Of a stretch of DNA of 8,165 nt, positions 7,357 through 8,165 are shown in pieces (position 1 is the stretch's first letter; every line of letters starts with the position of its first letter). The notes under the pieces are model-generated. The model was not told where the DNA came from and made no database searches. It saw only the letters and a program-made list of their open reading frames with translations. The DNA lies in NCBI GenBank assembly GCA_030152225.1, contig JASLHL010000207.1:1-8165 (forward strand). The letters run 5' to 3'. This DNA comes from Flavobacterium sp. (GTDB taxonomy: Bacteria; Bacteroidota; Bacteroidia; Flavobacteriales; Flavobacteriaceae). A program made the translations under genes and the position numbers.

Positions 7357-7806
7357 ATGACACTAAAACAAGAACTAAAGGCTACATTTTTACAGCGCTT
7401 AGATGATAAAATAGACGCACTTCGCGGTATTGTAGAAGATTTAGCGGAGGATGCTCAAACCGACGCGAAAAGTTCTGCAGGAGATAAGCATGAAACGGCT
7501 TTGTCTATGATGCATTTGGAGCAAGAAAACATAGCGAAGAAGATTAAAGAAAGCCTTGATTTAAGAGAGGTGGTTAAGCGAATTGATGAAAACAGGAATT
7601 CTGATACTGTTGAATTTGGAAGCGTTGTGAAAGTCAATACGGTTTATTTGTTTTTGGCAGCAGCTTTACCAAAAGTTACAGTGGATGATCGATCTGTGTT
7701 AGGTGTATCTATGGATGCTCCTATAGCAAAAGCGCTTTTAGGACGTAAATTGCACGATTCTTTTTCTTTTAATAATTGTGATTTTACAGTTAATTTTTTA
7801 GAATAG
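7357..7806 (+). CDS. GreA/GreB-like protein (family often mislabelled 3-oxoacyl-ACP synthase)
   Basis: The 149-residue product (from ATG 7357) has a Gre-like layout. Residues 2-34 and about 45-80 are charged amphipathic helices suited to a coiled coil, joined by SSAGDKHET (39-47). A beta-rich C-terminal domain spans about 85-149, where MDAPIAKALLGRKLHD resembles the SPIAxALxGxxxGD segment of the GreA/Rnk FKBP-like domain. In GreA the coiled-coil tip carries GDLSE, whose Asp and Glu reach the RNA polymerase active site for transcript cleavage; here GDKHE (42-46) keeps the D-x-x-E spacing. The length is close to GreA (158). Nothing resembles a ketoacyl synthase: no catalytic Cys/His/His and far too short. 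A TTG-initiated start at 7294 would add 21 residues but overlaps the promoter element. The fold is fairly confident; the action on RNA polymerase is inferred. It has its own terminator and lies upstream of gyrB. Confidence 0.8.
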   Translation: MTLKQELKATFLQRLDDKIDALRGIVEDLAEDAQTDAKSSAGDKHETALSMMHLEQENIAKKIKESLDLREVVKRIDENRNSDTVEFGSVVKVNTVYLFLAAALPKVTVDDRSVLGVSMDAPIAKALLGRKLHDSFSFNNCDFTVNFLE

Positions 7807-7828
7807 AGAACGAATAATCAAGATAGAT

Positions 7829-7866
7829 AAACAGGTGTAAACGAAAGTTTATACCTGTTTTTTTTT
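7829..7866 (+). terminator. Strong intrinsic terminator after the Gre-like gene
   Basis: AAACAGGTGTAAAC (7829-7842) pairs with GTTTATACCTGTTT (7847-7860) over all 14 positions, with one G-U wobble, around a GAAA tetraloop. Nine consecutive T follow from within the arm (7858-7866). It separates the Gre-like gene from gyrB. Confidence 0.92.
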
Positions 7867-7945
7867 GTGTTAAAAAAAATTAAAATAAAAGCGTTCCATT
7901 TTTGTGAAAAGACAGATTTATATTGTAATTTGAAATTCTTCTTTC

Positions 7946-7984
7946 GCCTGTCAGAAATGTTTAAATTAAATGGTAAAAACAGGC
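7946..7984. repeat. Short inverted repeat upstream of gyrB
   Basis: GCCTGT (7946-7951) and ACAGGC (7979-7984) form a 6-base inverted repeat separated by 27 AT-rich bases, ending 19 bases before the gyrB TTG element. It could be an operator for a dimeric regulator, but arms this short may arise by chance. Confidence 0.2.
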
Positions 7985-8002
7985 AGAATAGGAGCGGAGA
8001 AG

Positions 8003-8033
8003 TTGATAAATTGTTTTAAAAAAGCTATATTTG
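8003..8033 (+). promoter_or_regulatory. gyrB promoter
   Basis: TTG at 8003-8005, a 20-base spacer, then TATATTTG at 8026-8033, a full match to TAnnTTTG. Both elements and the spacing fit the Bacteroidota housekeeping-sigma consensus. The ATG follows 26 bases after the -7 element. This is the best promoter in the window. Confidence 0.65.
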
Positions 8034-8059
8034 TACGTTACTTATTTTAGAAAATTATT

Positions 8060-8165
8060 ATGAGCCAAGAAGTAAATAAGGGAAATTATTCAGCCGATAG
8101 TATTCAGGCACTAGAAGGAATGGAGCACGTAAGAATGCGTCCTTCCATGTATATTGGAGATGTAG
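8060..8165 (+). CDS. gyrB: DNA gyrase subunit B, first 35 residues (partial, runs off right edge)
   Basis: The frame from ATG 8060 stays open to the window edge. YSADSIQALEGMEHVRMRPS followed at once by MYIGDV (residues 10-35) is the conserved N-terminal arm of GyrB, matching the E. coli pattern Y-x-SSSIKVLKGLxAVRKRPGMYIGD. This arm leads into the GHKL ATPase domain; ATP-driven negative supercoiling with GyrA is the known role. The related ParE/TopoIV subunit shares this arm, but the ALEGMEHVRMRPSMYIGD form fits Bacteroidota GyrB best. No Shine-Dalgarno precedes the ATG (AGAAAATTATT). Confidence 0.93.
   Translation, partial: MSQEVNKGNYSADSIQALEGMEHVRMRPSMYIGDV

Noticed and set aside
1..8165. 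Mobile element, phage, CRISPR, toxin-antitoxin or defence system
   Set aside because: No transposase, integrase, terminal inverted repeats, direct-repeat array, small toxin-antitoxin pair or nuclease/helicase cassette is visible; MutS2 and gyrB are core genes.

Overview
The window looks like a piece of a Flavobacteriaceae (Bacteroidota) chromosome; genus is not determined. The evidence is an AT-rich sequence, protein families typical of Flavobacteria, several copies of the Bacteroidota -7 promoter element TAnnTTTG just upstream of genes, and no Shine-Dalgarno sequence before any of the six start codons. All six genes look chromosomal. No insertion sequence, phage gene, CRISPR array, tRNA or rRNA is visible.

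Layout, left to right. (1) Positions 1-470, minus strand: the N-terminal part of a MutS2-family protein, running off the left edge. (2) Positions 471-864: a divergent intergenic region with candidate promoters for the genes on both sides. (3) Positions 865-2133: a CoA-transferase / acetyl-CoA hydrolase family enzyme of the 4-hydroxybutyrate CoA-transferase size class, closed by a hairpin terminator. (4) Positions 2352-7203: a two-gene operon with a 25-base gap, encoding a secreted protein of about 1000 residues built of TPR repeats and a 600-residue outer-membrane beta-barrel with a TonB-receptor-like C-terminus but no room for a plug domain. It ends in a terminator whose stem overlaps the barrel's last codons. 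(5) Positions 7357-7806: a small GreA/GreB-like protein with its own promoter element and a near-perfect terminator. (6) From 8060 to the right edge: the first 35 codons of gyrB, with a good promoter.

Functionally this is mostly housekeeping DNA (MutS2, Gre-like factor, gyrase) around one envelope operon. The TPR and barrel pair is the least understood part and the best candidate for an uncharacterised envelope machine: the TPR solenoid should lie in the periplasm, where it could dock on the barrel or on the barrel's unusual N-terminal extension. That is inference from gene order and domain layout. No clear novel defence, mobile or RNA-guided system was seen.
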